Shown here: positions 45,603-56,358 of the stretch, one piece after another
Numbering within the stretch: position 1 is the first letter of the stretch
Layout: each line of letters begins with the position of its first letter
NCBI GenBank assembly: GCA_020849615.1
Contig: JADLFW010000043.1
Coordinates: 1-64,000, forward strand
Length of the DNA stretch: 64,000 nucleotides
Direction: 5' to 3'
Source: Phycisphaerales bacterium
GTDB lineage: Bacteria; Planctomycetota; Phycisphaerae; Phycisphaerales; UBA1924
Notes under the pieces: model-generated
The model's input: only the letters and a program-made list of their open reading frames with translations
What the model was told of the DNA's origin: nothing
Databases searched by the model: none
Position numbers and translations under genes: made by a program

Positions 45603-45642
45603 GTGACCGTGAGCCGGTGAGACGGTAAGACGGGGAGACTTG
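45603..45642 (+). repeat. Degenerate octamer tandem repeat between tpsB-like and tpsA-like genes
   Basis: GTGACCGT, GAGCCGGT, GAGACGGT, AAGACGGG, GAGACTTG follow each other in 8-base register starting 5 bases past the upstream stop codon. Same register and similar composition as the arrays at 24129 and 25372. Confidence 0.55.
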
Positions 45643-45702
45643 GAAGAAGACCCCTGGTGGGGGGGATCTGGCGGGCGGGTGGAATCGAAAGCGAGGGTCG
45701 CG

Positions 45703-48700
45703 ATGGATCGTGGCATGAGCGCGGTGGTGACGGCCCGGGCCCGGATGAACGCGGCGGTGTATCCGGGAGGGATCCCGGGGCTGCTGGCGGGGGCGGTGCT
45801 GACGGCGGCGGCGGGGAGCGCGTGGGCGGGCCCGGAGGGCGAGCAGGTCGTGCAGGGCCAGGCGACGTTCCAGCGCCAGGGCGACCTGACGGTGATCCAC
45901 GCGGGCAACAACTCGGTGATCAACTACCGGTCGTTCGACATCGCAGCGCACGAGAAGGTGCAGTTTGTGCAGCCCGATGCGCTCTCGCGGGTGCTGAACC
46001 GGATCGACTCGGCGGCGCCGACGCGGATCGACGGGATGCTGTCGGCCAACGGGCGGGTGTACATCGTGAACCCGGCGGGGGTGATGTTCGGCAAGGGGGC
46101 GGTGATCGATGTGGCCCGGCTGTTCGCGGCGGGCGGGAACCTGGCCGATGCCGATTTCTTGAAACACGTGGACCGTTTCACGGACCTGAAGGGGGCGGTG
46201 GTCAACAACGGGTCGATCTCGGCGGATGCGGTGAGCCTGCTGGGCGCGAGCGTGGCGAATCACGGGACGATCGTGGCGGAGCGGGGCGCGGTGATGATGG
46301 CCGCGGGGGATGAGGTGTTCGTCGGCGAGCAGGGCGGGCACCTGTACGCGAAGATCAAATCGGACGGGGCGGCGGCGGCCCGGGCCGGGACGGGGGCGGG
46401 GGCGACGCCCGGCGTCGAGAACACGGGGACGGTGCGGGCCCGGCGGGTGTCGATGTCGTCGGGGGACCTGTACTCGGTGGCGATCCGCAACAAGGGATCG
46501 GTGAAGGCGGCGAAGATCGATGTGGAGGGCGGGAAGGGCGGGCTGGTGGAGGTCGGCGGGCGGCTGGATGCGTCGAGCGCTGCGGCGGGCGCGGCGGGCG
46601 GCGAGGTGCGGGTGCTGGGCGAGCGGGTGGTGGTGAACAGCGCGGTGATCGACGCGAGCGGCGCTGCGGGCGGGGGCACGGTGCTGGTGGGCGGGTCGGT
46701 GCAGGGCCGCGGCCCGGAGCGGGCGGCGCAGACGACGATCGTCACGCCCGGCTCGGAGATCCGGGCCGATGCGACGGCGCCGGGGGGCGGGGGCGGGACG
46801 GTGGCGGTGTGGTCGGAGGGGGCGACGGGGTTTTACGGGTCGATCAGCGCGCAGGGGGCCTCGGGCGGCGCGGGGGGGTTCGTCGAGACCTCGGGCAAGG
46901 GCGTGCTGGACATGCGGGGCACGGTGCGCGCGGGCAACGGGGGCACGTGGCTGCTGGATCCGCGGAACGTGACGATCGACAACGTGGGGTCGTCGAGCGG
47001 CGGCGCGTTCGGCGGCGGCAACCCGGACACGTTCACACCCACGGCGGATGACGCGGTCGTTGATTCATCGGAGATCAACTCGAGCCTGAACTCGGGAACG
47101 AGCGTGATCATCACGACCAGCGACGCGACGGGAACGCAGGACGGAAACGTGATCCAGACGGCGGCGGGGACGATCGACAAGACCGTGCCCAACGCTGCGT
47201 CGTTCACGATCCTGGCGTCGGGGACGATCACGCTGAACGGGGGGATCAACACGAGCCCGGCCAACAAGGCGATGAACGTGACGCTGACGGCCAACGACGC
47301 GGCGCAGGCGGGCCAGGATCCGGCGCCGGCGGCGGGGGATGTGGTGCTCAACGCGGCGGTGAACACCCGGGGGGGCACATTCTCGAGCACGGGCGTGGGT
47401 TTTACCAGCGCGACGGCGGGCACGGTGAGCACCTTGGGGGGCTCGCTGACGATCAACCACACGGGGCCGGTGAGCATCGGGGGCGCGCTGAGCTCGGGCG
47501 TGGGGGCCATCGCGGTCAGCGCGACGGACCCGGGCTCGACGATCGCGCTCAGCGCGACGGTGGCGACCACGAGCGGGAACGTTACTTTCAACTCGGCCGG
47601 GACGACGACGGTGACGTCGGCGGGGGACCTGGCGACGACGATCGGGAGCGTCACGTTCGGGGATTTGCTGGCGGGCCCGCTAACGACGGCGGGTGACATC
47701 ACGACGTCGGGCGGCAACGTGGCGTTCAACCGGCCCGTCACGCTGACGGGCCCGGTGGCGATCGGGACCAACGCGGGCGTGGGCAGCGGGACGGTGACGT
47801 TCTCCGGGACCGTGGATGGCGCGCACAACCTGTCGGTGGTGAGCGGGACGGCGGCGACGACGTTCGCCGGCGCGGTGGGGTCGCTGACGCCGGTGGGCAG
47901 CGGCGTGGGCGCGGCGATCGCGCTGGGGGGAACGACGGGCCCGGTGTCGTTCGAGTCAACGGTGGCGACGGCGTCGGGGATCGTCTCGACGGGCGCATCG
48001 ACGGTGACGTTCAAGGACGATGTGACGGCGGGCAACGGGGACACGGCGTCGAGCTTCGTGGGCGATGTGGTGCTGGACGGGCTGACCTTCAGCGCGGCGG
48101 ATGGAGCGCGCTTCGGCGATGCGCCGGGGGCTGATCGTGTGACGCTGTCGGGCGGCCCGGTGGCGCTGTCGTCGAGCGGCGGCGCGTTCACGTTCGATTC
48201 GGCGGTGGATGGGGCGCAGAACCTGTCGGTGAACTCGGGCGCAGCGGCGACGGCGTTCAACGGCGTGGTGGGCGGGGTGACGCCCATCGGGACGGGGACG
48301 GGCCCGGCCATCACGCTGGCGACCTCGGGAGGGACGACGACGTTCGCGGGGACGGTGGCGGCGGCCGGCCCGGTGACGGCGGCGGGCCCGGTGGTGCTGC
48401 GGGGCGATGTGACGGTGACGGGGAGCGGGATCAGCACGTTCGACGGCAATGTGATGCTGGACGGGCTGGCGTTCTCGGCGCCGGGGCTGCGGCTGGGCGC
48501 GGTGGGCGGGAGCAACACGGTGACGCTGTCGGGCGGCCCGGTGAGCCTGACGACGACGGCGCTGGGGGTGCAGGTCGAGGCCTCGATGGATGGGGCGGAG
48601 AACCTGACGGTGAACGCGGCGACGGGCGCGGACTTCAAGCGGGCGGTGGGCGCGGGGACGCCGATCGGGACTGGGACGGGGACGGCGATCGACATCAGCG

Positions 48701-51700
48701 GCGGCGCATCGCGGTTCCGGGGCACGGTGCGGACGGCCGGGCCCGTCGTGTCGGCGGTGGGGCTGGAGTTCCGGGATGATGTGACGATCGGGGGGACGGG
48801 GACGAGCACCATCGACGGCGATGTGACGTTCGACAAGGCGGGGCTGCTGACGTTCAGCGCACCGTCGGCCCGGCTGGGGACCACGGCGGGCTCGGACACG
48901 CTGACGGTGCTGAACGGGCCGCTGACGCTGACGATGACGGCGGGGGTGCTGGCGGTCGAGGCGGATGTGACGGGGGCGCAGGACCTGACGGCGGATGCAT
49001 CCGGCGGGGCGGCGTTCAAGCGGGCGGTGAGCGTGGGCGACGGGACGGGCGCTGCGCTGACGGTGGGGACGGGCGGGGCGACGTTCGACGCGGCGGTGGT
49101 GGCGGCCGGGGGGATCGCGCTAAACGGGGCGACGGAGTTCAAGTCCACCGTCGGCGCTTCAGCGCCGATCGTGGCGTCGTCGCCGACGATCTTCCGGGAT
49201 GACGTCACGGTGACCGGCGCGGGGGTGACGCGGTTCGACGGGGATGTGACGCTGGACGGGCTGACGTTCATGGCGCCGGCGGTTCGGTTCGGCGCGGTGG
49301 GCGGGAGCGACACGCTGACGCTCTCCGGGGGGGATGTGGCGGTTTCGACCTCGGTGACGGGGATCCAGGTCGAGGCGGATGTCACCGGAGCGCAGGATCT
49401 GGTTGTGAACGGCGCGACCGGGGCGACGTTCGCCCGCACCGTCAGCATCGGCGATGGCGCGGGCGATTCGGTGACCGTCAACGGCGGCGGCGGGACGTTC
49501 ACCGGGGCGGTGACGGCGGCCGGAGGGATCGCGATCAGCGCGGCGACGGAGTTCAAGTCCACCGTCGGCGCGGCGGCGCCGTTCACGGCGACCGGCCCGG
49601 TGGTGTTCCGGGATGATGTGGCGGTGACCGGGAGCGGGGTCAGCGTGTTCGACGGGGATGTGACGCTGGATGGGCTGGCGTTCTCGGCGCCGGGGCTGCG
49701 GCTGGGCGCGGTGGGCGGGACGAACACGGTGACGCTGTCGGGCGGCCCGGTGAGCCTGACGACGACGGCGCTGGGCCTGCAGGTCGAGGCCTCGGTGAAC
49801 GGGGCGCAGAACCTGGCGGTGAGCACCGCGACGGGCGCGGACTTCAAGCGGGGGGTGGGCGCGGCGACGCCGATCGGGACGGGCACGGGGACAGCGCTCG
49901 ACATCAGCGGGGGCGATGCGCGGTTCCGCGGCACGGTGCGGCCGGCCGGCCCGCTGGCTTCATCTGTCGCGCTGGAGTTCCGGGATGATGTGACGATCGG
50001 GGGGACGGGGACGAGCACCATCGACGGCGACGTGACGTTCGACAAGGCGGGGCTGCTGACGTTCAGCGCGCCGTCGGCCCGGCTGGGAACCACGGCGGGC
50101 TCGGACACCCTCACGATGCTGAGCGGGCCGGTGAGCCTGACGACGGCGACCGGGGCGCTGACGGTCGAGGCGGATGTGACGGGGGCGCAGGACCTGACGG
50201 TTGATGCATCCGGCGGCGCGGCGTTCAAGCGGGCGGTGAGCGTGGGCGACGGGACGGGCGCTTCGCTGACGCTGCTGGGCGCTGGGGCGACGTTCGAATC
50301 GACGCTCACGACGCTGTCCCGGGTATCGGCCGCGTCGCCGGTCGAGTTCCGCGACAACGTGACGATCGGCGGGGCCGGCGTGAGCGTGTTTGACGATGAT
50401 GTGACCTTCAGCAACGCGTCCGGGCTCAGCTTCACGGCGCCGGGCGTGCGGTTCGGAGCCCTGGGCGGGACGAACACGATGACGCTGGCGGCCGGGCCGG
50501 TGACCCTCACCTCCACGGTGCTGGGCCTGCAGATTGAGTCGGATGTGGATGGGGCCCAGAACCTGACGGTGAGCCCGGCGACACTGGCCGACTTCAAGCG
50601 GCCCGTGGGGTCGGCGACTCCCATCGGGACGGGAGCGGGCGGCAGCACAGCCCTGACGATCGGCGGGGGCGGGGCGCTGTTCCGTTCGACGCTGGCGACC
50701 TCGGAGCGGGTGATCGCATCCTCGTTCGCGGAGTTCCGCGGGGCGACGACGATCGGGGGCGCCGGGGCATCGAGCCTGAACGCCAACGTCGTCATCAACA
50801 ACGCGGTCGTCTCCGCGGCGGGCGGGCTGACGATCGGCGATTCCGGATCCGACCAGCTCACGCTGCAGGGCGCGGGCGTGACGATCGGCACGACCAACGC
50901 GGCGCTGGTGTTCAACTCCAGGGTCGATGGCGCGGCAGCGCTGACCACCGGCTCGGGCACCGCCTCCACCACGTTCAACGCCGCGGTGGGCTCGGCGACA
51001 CCGACGACCGGGCTGGCGGCGACGGTGGCCGGGCCCGGCGCTTTCACCGCGAACTCGACGATCTCGAGCACGGGGGCGGTGACGCTGGCCGGCACGGGCG
51101 ACAAGACGCTGAAGGGCGCGGTGACGGCGAACGCGGGGTTCACCAGCAACGGCGGGGTGTTCAACAACACGGGCGCGCCGATCACGACGATCGGCGGCCC
51201 GATCTCGATCGGCCACGCCGGCGCGGTGATGCTGGGGGGGGCGCTCTCGAGCGGGGCCGGGAACATCACGATCGGGTCGGACATCCAGACGACGCAGACC
51301 GCGCCCGTCACCACGACGACGGGCAACATCTCCTACGGGCCGACGCGGACGGGCGGGCTGGTGATCTCGGCGAACAGCACGAGCGCGGGCGGGACGATCA
51401 CGATGAACCGGGCCGTGACGCTGGCCGGGCCCGTGACCTTCAGCTCGGCCGCGGGCGGCGGCGCGGCGATTTCGTTCGGCTCCACGGTGAACGGCCCGTT
51501 CGACCTCACGGTCGATTCGGGGGCAGCGGGGGCGTCGTTCGCGGGCGCGGTGGGCGGGGTGACACCGCTGGGCGATGGCGTCGGGGCGGCGATCACGCTG
51601 CTCTCGACGGGCCCGACAGTCTTTTCCTCCGCGCTGTCGGCGGCGTCGGGCGTATCGGCGGTCGGCCCGGTGACGCTGCGCGACACGGTGAGCCTGGGTG

Positions 51701-54700
51701 ATGGCGATTTCCGCACCGACCTGGCGGGCGGGGTGGTGCTGGATGGTCTGACCTTCACGGCGGCCGATGGGGCGAGGTTCGGCGATGATCCGTCGTCGGA
51801 TGCGGTGGTGCTGTCGGGCGGCCCGGTGTCGATGGTGTCGACCAACAGCACGTTCACGTTCCTGGCGCCGGTCGACGGGGCGCAGAACCTGACGATCGAT
51901 TCGGGCACGGCGACGAGCCTGTTCAACGCCGCGGTGGGCGCGACGACGCCGATCGGAACGGGCTCGGGCCCGGCGCTCACGCTCAACTCGACGGGGACCA
52001 CGACGTTCGCCTCGACGCTGGCGACGGCGTCGGGGATCGACGCGGCCGGGCCGGCGGCGTTCATCGGCGATGTGGCGCTGGGCGATGGCGACACGGCGAC
52101 GACGCTGCGCGGGGATGTGACGCTGGGGCGGCTGGGCGGGATGACGTTCCTGGCCTCGGACGGGGCGGTGTTCGGCGATGCGGCGGCCGACCAGGTGACA
52201 ATCACCGGCGGCGCGGTGACGATCCTCTCGACGCCCGGCAACGGCCCGTTAACGTTCAACGCGAAGGTCGATTCGGATGTCTCGGCGCCCGAGGCGCTGG
52301 AGATCGACGCCGGATCCGGCGCGGTGCGGCTGGGCGGGACAGCGCCGGTCGGAGGCTTGGGTGCGCCGATCGGGTCGGTGCGGCCGCTGGCGAGCCTGCG
52401 CATCACCGGCAACCCGATCACGATCACGGCGGATGTGACGACGATCGGGGCGCAGGAGTACATCGGCGGGATGGCGCTGGGCGGAACGCTGTCCTCGGGC
52501 TCGGCGTTCGACTTCCCGGGGCCCGTCACGCTCCTGGCGGACACGACGATCCGCAGCGGCTCGGATGTGACGTTCCGCCAGACGGTGGCGACCGACGGCG
52601 CCGCGGGCGCGCCGCGGGCGTTGACGGTCGAGACGACCGGGGCGCAGAGCACGCTTGGCTTCCAGGGCGCGGTGGGGGACGGGGCGGGCGCCGCCCTGGC
52701 CTCGCTCACGACGCTGAACCCCGGGGGCGTCACCACCTTCGGCGGCGGCCTGGTGACGACGACGGGCGCGCAGGACTACACGGGCCGGGTGCTGCTCGAG
52801 ACCGGGATGACCTACACGGGCTCATCGGTCCGCTTCGGCGGCGCGGTGGCCTCGACCAGCCCGCCAGTGCCGCTGTCGGTCAGCGCCATCGGGGGCGCCG
52901 CGGTTTTCGATGGTCCCGTGGGGGACACGACGGGCGGGCTGCTCCCGCTGTCGGGCGTGACGGTGCAGTCGGCCTCGACCGCGATCAACGGCGGCGCGGT
53001 GAGGACGGCGGGAGACCAGCAGTTCAACAGCCCGGTGGTGATCGGCGCGGACACGACGCTTGATTCCTCCGGCGGCGGGATCTCGTTCGGTTCGACGCTG
53101 GACGGGGCGCACGAGCTGACGATCTCGGCCCGCAACGGCACGACGACGTTCGGCGGGGATGTCGGCGGCGTCTCGCCCCTGGGCACGGGGAGCACCGATT
53201 CACCGGTCGTGGTGGATTCGACCATCGCGTTCACGGGCGCCGGCGCGCAGCTGTTCCGGTCGACGGACGGGGCCCGGCTGGGCACGGCCTCGCTCAACCA
53301 TATCGTGACGTTCGGCGCAGGCGGGCTGACGATCGACTCATCGGCGGGCGGCGGGCCCGTCGCGGTCGAGGTGCCCGTCAACGGCGCTGGCCCGTTGTCG
53401 GTGAACGCCGGCAGCGGCGCGGTGTCGATGACGGGCATCATCGGCGGGTTGACCTCGCCGGCATCGCTGAGCATCACCGGCGGTTCGATCGGCCTGGAGA
53501 CTGTGACGACGGCCGGGCCGCAGACCTACAACGGCCCGACGACGCTGGGTGGCAACCTGGTCGCGACGGGCCCGGGCGCGATCGCGATCAACGGCTCGGC
53601 GGCGATGCTGGAGGACATCGGCATCCAGACGCTGGGGGCGTCGGCTTCGGACAGCGTGACGATCGCGGGCGGTGTGCAGGCGCAGACGCCGCAGTCGGCG
53701 CCGAACCTGTCGATCAACGCCGGGGCGGGGGCCGTGGCGCTGGGCGGGACGGTCGGCCCGACGGTGGCGCTGGCGCCGGGGAATATCGCGGTGGTCGGTT
53801 CGACGATCTCGCTGCCGGCGGTGACTTCGCTGGGCACGCAGACATACACGGGGGCGACGACCCTCGGCGGGGACATCGCGGCCGCCGGGCTGACGACGTT
53901 CAACGGCCCGGCGACGCTGGCGGCGTCCGTGATCGTGGGCGCGAGCAACTCGCCGGTGTCGTTCCTGGGCACACTGACGGGCCCGCACGACCTGACGGTG
54001 AACGCCAGCGGGATCAACCTGGGCGGGGATGTGTCGCTGGGCGATGGGGACACCTCGACGCCGATCAGGCTCAACGGGGCCGTGGCGTTCATCGCCGCGC
54101 CCGGGCAGACCTTCACCTCGACCGACGGCGCGGCCTTCGGCGCGGGCGGGGCCAACCAGGGGATCCAGCTCTCGGGCGGGCCCGTCACGGTGACATCGGG
54201 CGCGGGCGGGGGATCGTTCAGCTTCAACGGACCCGTCAACGGCGCGGCGCCGCTGACGGTCAACGCCGGGGCGGGCTCGGCGATCTTCGCCGCCGCGGCG
54301 GGCGCGGTGACGCCGCTGTCGAGCCTGGAGGTGACGGCCGGGGCGATCGATGTGGTGGGCGTCTCAACGGCCGGGCCGCAGTCGTACAACGGCGCGGTGA
54401 ACTTCCGGGGGACCTACTCGGCGACGGGGACTTCGGGAACGATCACGATGGCCGGGCCCGGCACGCTGGCGGGCGATGCGGCGCTGGTCACGGGGGGCGG
54501 GGCGGTATCGTTCAACTCGACGCTGGATGGGCGGCACGACCTGGTGATCAACTCGGGCGCCGGCGCGGTGATGTTCGGCGGGGCGATCGGCGCGGGCGTG
54601 CCGCTGGGCGATGGGCTGGGCAACTCGATCACGCTGAACTCGTCGGGCCCGGCGGAGTTCTTGGGAACGGTGAACACGGGGGCGGGGATCTCGGCGTTCG

Positions 54701-56358
54701 GGTCCGTGGCGTTCCGGGAGGATGTCTCGACGGGGAACGGCGACAACGTGCCGAGCCTGTTCCGCGGGGAGACGACGCTGGATGGGCTGACGTTCACGGC
54801 GGCGGACGGGGTGATCTTCGCGGGCGAGGTGCTGATGGGCGGGAGCGCGACCTCGGTGATGGGCACGCAGCCCGACACCGGGCGGGTGATCTTCCGGCGC
54901 GGGCTCAACGCGATGCCGGGGACAGCGCCGGATGTGATGATCAGCAGCGCGGTGGTGCGGGTGCCCGACGGCGCGGGGTCGGCCTCGCCGGCGGTTCTGA
55001 GCCAGCCCGCGATCCAGCTGGGCCCGGTGGGCCTCGCGGCGCCGCTGGGCAGCCTGACGCTGGGGGGCGACCTGGCGGTGGTGCCGAAGGAGGCGACGAT
55101 CCTCTTCGGCAACGACCGCAACGGGGATGGGGTGATCCAGAACGGGGAGATCAACGAGTCGGACACGTTCGAGATCAACACGACGGGCGACTTCATCATG
55201 GGCCAGAACCAGAAGGCGACGGCCCTGGGCAACCTGACGGTGAACGCGGGCGGGGATGTGGCGCTGAGCGACATGAACTCGCTGGGGTCGATCAACATCA
55301 ACGCCGGCGCAGGGCGCGAGATCCGGCTGCTGAAGCGGGACCGCACGCCCGGCGGCATCTACGACACGACCGGCTCGTCCAGCGAGCAGCTCTCCAGCGA
55401 CCTGGGGCTGGACTTCGTGGCGGCCGGGGACATCAACTTCAGCGTGGCGCCGACGGGGGTGAGCCCGACGGAGGTGGATTTCGCGACCAACTCGGGCAAC
55501 CGCGGCCAGGGCATGGAGCAGTTCCCGGTGCGCATCTTCTCCGACGGCGTGAGCCGCCGGCTGGTGGTCGCGGGCGGATCGGATTCATCGGCCGCCGCGG
55601 TGCTGTCGCTCGACCTCCGGGCCCAGGGCCCGACGGAGACCAACATCGCCTCGGCGCTGGCGGGCGCCCTGCCGCGCACGGACGAGGGGCCCGAGCCGTA
55701 CGCGGCGGCGATCAGCGAATCGCTGAAGGCCAAGCTGGAGCAGATGGGCATCTTCGTGAAGGAGATGCGGCTGGATGAGGTGATCGAGTTCCTGGTCGGG
55801 CGGACGGTGTACCGGGATGTGCCGCAGCGGACGCGGCCGGAGTCGGGGGACTACCGGATCTCGGCCCGGCGCCTGCCGGCCGACAGCGTGGAGCAGGTGG
55901 TGTCCAAGTACCTGCTGCTGCGCGACAAGGCGGCGCTGGATGAGACCGGCGCGCCGATCACCGATGAGAAGGGCAACCCGCTGATGGTCGAGCAGTGGGA
56001 GAACATCCGCGACACGTTCGCGACGGCGTGGTCGGAGTTCATCCAGGAGGCGGGCGGCGAGGCCGGCGGCCCGTCCCCCGACGGCGCGGCGTTCCGGGCC
56101 TGGCTGGAATCCAGGTACGGCGCCGACATGGCCGCCTCGCAGGAAGAAGGCGCCAAGGCCCTGGGCTACCTCGAGCAGCTCCGCGACCTGTTCAACGGGC
56201 TGGAGTCCATGGGCCTGAGCCCGCAGGAGGTCAAGTTCCCCAAGAACAAGATCATCGGTGATGTCACGCCGCCCGACATGGACGCGGCGGAGATGGAGCG
56301 GGCGATCTCGGGCCGGGCCGCGGCGCCGGAGCCCCTGAGCCTGAACGCGGGCCGCTGA
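45703..56358 (+). CDS. Giant haemagglutinin-like TpsA adhesin
   Basis: A 3551-residue secreted protein. After a signal peptide (about 15-45) comes a TPS domain of about 250 residues: QVVQGQATFQRQGDLTVIHAGN, VINYRSFDI, NGRVYIVNPAGVMFGKGAVIDV. The NPAG motif is the TpsA signature. Most of the rest is a beta-helix of repeats (units like TLDGLTFSAPGLRLGAVGG) rich in Gly, Thr, Ser, Ala. A 1209-bp stretch is tandemly duplicated in frame. The last 320 residues are different: charged and helical (SESLKAKLEQMGIFVKEMRLDEVIEFLVG), perhaps a cell-attached or effector end. GAGGG precedes ATG 45703. Exported by the adjacent TpsB-like protein, it likely mediates adhesion. Confidence 0.85.
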   Translation: MDRGMSAVVTARARMNAAVYPGGIPGLLAGAVLTAAAGSAWAGPEGEQVVQGQATFQRQGDLTVIHAGNNSVINYRSFDIAAHEKVQFVQPDALSRVLNRIDSAAPTRIDGMLSANGRVYIVNPAGVMFGKGAVIDVARLFAAGGNLADADFLKHVDRFTDLKGAVVNNGSISADAVSLLGASVANHGTIVAERGAVMMAAGDEVFVGEQGGHLYAKIKSDGAAAARAGTGAGATPGVENTGTVRARRVSMSSGDLYSVAIRNKGSVKAAKIDVEGGKGGLVEVGGRLDASSAAAGAAGGEVRVLGERVVVNSAVIDASGAAGGGTVLVGGSVQGRGPERAAQTTIVTPGSEIRADATAPGGGGGTVAVWSEGATGFYGSISAQGASGGAGGFVETSGKGVLDMRGTVRAGNGGTWLLDPRNVTIDNVGSSSGGAFGGGNPDTFTPTADDAVVDSSEINSSLNSGTSVIITTSDATGTQDGNVIQTAAGTIDKTVPNAASFTILASGTITLNGGINTSPANKAMNVTLTANDAAQAGQDPAPAAGDVVLNAAVNTRGGTFSSTGVGFTSATAGTVSTLGGSLTINHTGPVSIGGALSSGVGAIAVSATDPGSTIALSATVATTSGNVTFNSAGTTTVTSAGDLATTIGSVTFGDLLAGPLTTAGDITTSGGNVAFNRPVTLTGPVAIGTNAGVGSGTVTFSGTVDGAHNLSVVSGTAATTFAGAVGSLTPVGSGVGAAIALGGTTGPVSFESTVATASGIVSTGASTVTFKDDVTAGNGDTASSFVGDVVLDGLTFSAADGARFGDAPGADRVTLSGGPVALSSSGGAFTFDSAVDGAQNLSVNSGAAATAFNGVVGGVTPIGTGTGPAITLATSGGTTTFAGTVAAAGPVTAAGPVVLRGDVTVTGSGISTFDGNVMLDGLAFSAPGLRLGAVGGSNTVTLSGGPVSLTTTALGVQVEASMDGAENLTVNAATGADFKRAVGAGTPIGTGTGTAIDISGGASRFRGTVRTAGPVVSAVGLEFRDDVTIGGTGTSTIDGDVTFDKAGLLTFSAPSARLGTTAGSDTLTVLNGPLTLTMTAGVLAVEADVTGAQDLTADASGGAAFKRAVSVGDGTGAALTVGTGGATFDAAVVAAGGIALNGATEFKSTVGASAPIVASSPTIFRDDVTVTGAGVTRFDGDVTLDGLTFMAPAVRFGAVGGSDTLTLSGGDVAVSTSVTGIQVEADVTGAQDLVVNGATGATFARTVSIGDGAGDSVTVNGGGGTFTGAVTAAGGIAISAATEFKSTVGAAAPFTATGPVVFRDDVAVTGSGVSVFDGDVTLDGLAFSAPGLRLGAVGGTNTVTLSGGPVSLTTTALGLQVEASVNGAQNLAVSTATGADFKRGVGAATPIGTGTGTALDISGGDARFRGTVRPAGPLASSVALEFRDDVTIGGTGTSTIDGDVTFDKAGLLTFSAPSARLGTTAGSDTLTMLSGPVSLTTATGALTVEADVTGAQDLTVDASGGAAFKRAVSVGDGTGASLTLLGAGATFESTLTTLSRVSAASPVEFRDNVTIGGAGVSVFDDDVTFSNASGLSFTAPGVRFGALGGTNTMTLAAGPVTLTSTVLGLQIESDVDGAQNLTVSPATLADFKRPVGSATPIGTGAGGSTALTIGGGGALFRSTLATSERVIASSFAEFRGATTIGGAGASSLNANVVINNAVVSAAGGLTIGDSGSDQLTLQGAGVTIGTTNAALVFNSRVDGAAALTTGSGTASTTFNAAVGSATPTTGLAATVAGPGAFTANSTISSTGAVTLAGTGDKTLKGAVTANAGFTSNGGVFNNTGAPITTIGGPISIGHAGAVMLGGALSSGAGNITIGSDIQTTQTAPVTTTTGNISYGPTRTGGLVISANSTSAGGTITMNRAVTLAGPVTFSSAAGGGAAISFGSTVNGPFDLTVDSGAAGASFAGAVGGVTPLGDGVGAAITLLSTGPTVFSSALSAASGVSAVGPVTLRDTVSLGDGDFRTDLAGGVVLDGLTFTAADGARFGDDPSSDAVVLSGGPVSMVSTNSTFTFLAPVDGAQNLTIDSGTATSLFNAAVGATTPIGTGSGPALTLNSTGTTTFASTLATASGIDAAGPAAFIGDVALGDGDTATTLRGDVTLGRLGGMTFLASDGAVFGDAAADQVTITGGAVTILSTPGNGPLTFNAKVDSDVSAPEALEIDAGSGAVRLGGTAPVGGLGAPIGSVRPLASLRITGNPITITADVTTIGAQEYIGGMALGGTLSSGSAFDFPGPVTLLADTTIRSGSDVTFRQTVATDGAAGAPRALTVETTGAQSTLGFQGAVGDGAGAALASLTTLNPGGVTTFGGGLVTTTGAQDYTGRVLLETGMTYTGSSVRFGGAVASTSPPVPLSVSAIGGAAVFDGPVGDTTGGLLPLSGVTVQSASTAINGGAVRTAGDQQFNSPVVIGADTTLDSSGGGISFGSTLDGAHELTISARNGTTTFGGDVGGVSPLGTGSTDSPVVVDSTIAFTGAGAQLFRSTDGARLGTASLNHIVTFGAGGLTIDSSAGGGPVAVEVPVNGAGPLSVNAGSGAVSMTGIIGGLTSPASLSITGGSIGLETVTTAGPQTYNGPTTLGGNLVATGPGAIAINGSAAMLEDIGIQTLGASASDSVTIAGGVQAQTPQSAPNLSINAGAGAVALGGTVGPTVALAPGNIAVVGSTISLPAVTSLGTQTYTGATTLGGDIAAAGLTTFNGPATLAASVIVGASNSPVSFLGTLTGPHDLTVNASGINLGGDVSLGDGDTSTPIRLNGAVAFIAAPGQTFTSTDGAAFGAGGANQGIQLSGGPVTVTSGAGGGSFSFNGPVNGAAPLTVNAGAGSAIFAAAAGAVTPLSSLEVTAGAIDVVGVSTAGPQSYNGAVNFRGTYSATGTSGTITMAGPGTLAGDAALVTGGGAVSFNSTLDGRHDLVINSGAGAVMFGGAIGAGVPLGDGLGNSITLNSSGPAEFLGTVNTGAGISAFGSVAFREDVSTGNGDNVPSLFRGETTLDGLTFTAADGVIFAGEVLMGGSATSVMGTQPDTGRVIFRRGLNAMPGTAPDVMISSAVVRVPDGAGSASPAVLSQPAIQLGPVGLAAPLGSLTLGGDLAVVPKEATILFGNDRNGDGVIQNGEINESDTFEINTTGDFIMGQNQKATALGNLTVNAGGDVALSDMNSLGSININAGAGREIRLLKRDRTPGGIYDTTGSSSEQLSSDLGLDFVAAGDINFSVAPTGVSPTEVDFATNSGNRGQGMEQFPVRIFSDGVSRRLVVAGGSDSSAAAVLSLDLRAQGPTETNIASALAGALPRTDEGPEPYAAAISESLKAKLEQMGIFVKEMRLDEVIEFLVGRTVYRDVPQRTRPESGDYRISARRLPADSVEQVVSKYLLLRDKAALDETGAPITDEKGNPLMVEQWENIRDTFATAWSEFIQEAGGEAGGPSPDGAAFRAWLESRYGADMAASQEEGAKALGYLEQLRDLFNGLESMGLSPQEVKFPKNKIIGDVTPPDMDAAEMERAISGRAAAPEPLSLNAGR
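48361..50275 (+). repeat. In-frame 1209-bp tandem duplication in the adhesin gene
   Basis: Bases 48361-49569 correspond to 49570 onward at a constant offset of 1209 (403 codons). Checks: GTTCTCGGCGCC at 48471 and 49680, and GATGATGTGACGATCGGGG at 48775 and 49984. Identity is near-complete over long stretches (for example 48416-48713 and its partner); it fades after about 50275. Confidence 0.8.

Noticed and set aside
45640-45702. Earlier in-frame start for the adhesin
   Set aside because: It would begin inside the octamer repeat and adds residues with no signal-peptide character; ATG 45703 has GAGGG ahead of it.
47000-54500. Many direct repeats that might suggest a CRISPR or VNTR locus
   Set aside because: The repeats are in frame, of protein-domain length and part of the beta-helix of the adhesin; there is no short repeat/spacer pattern.
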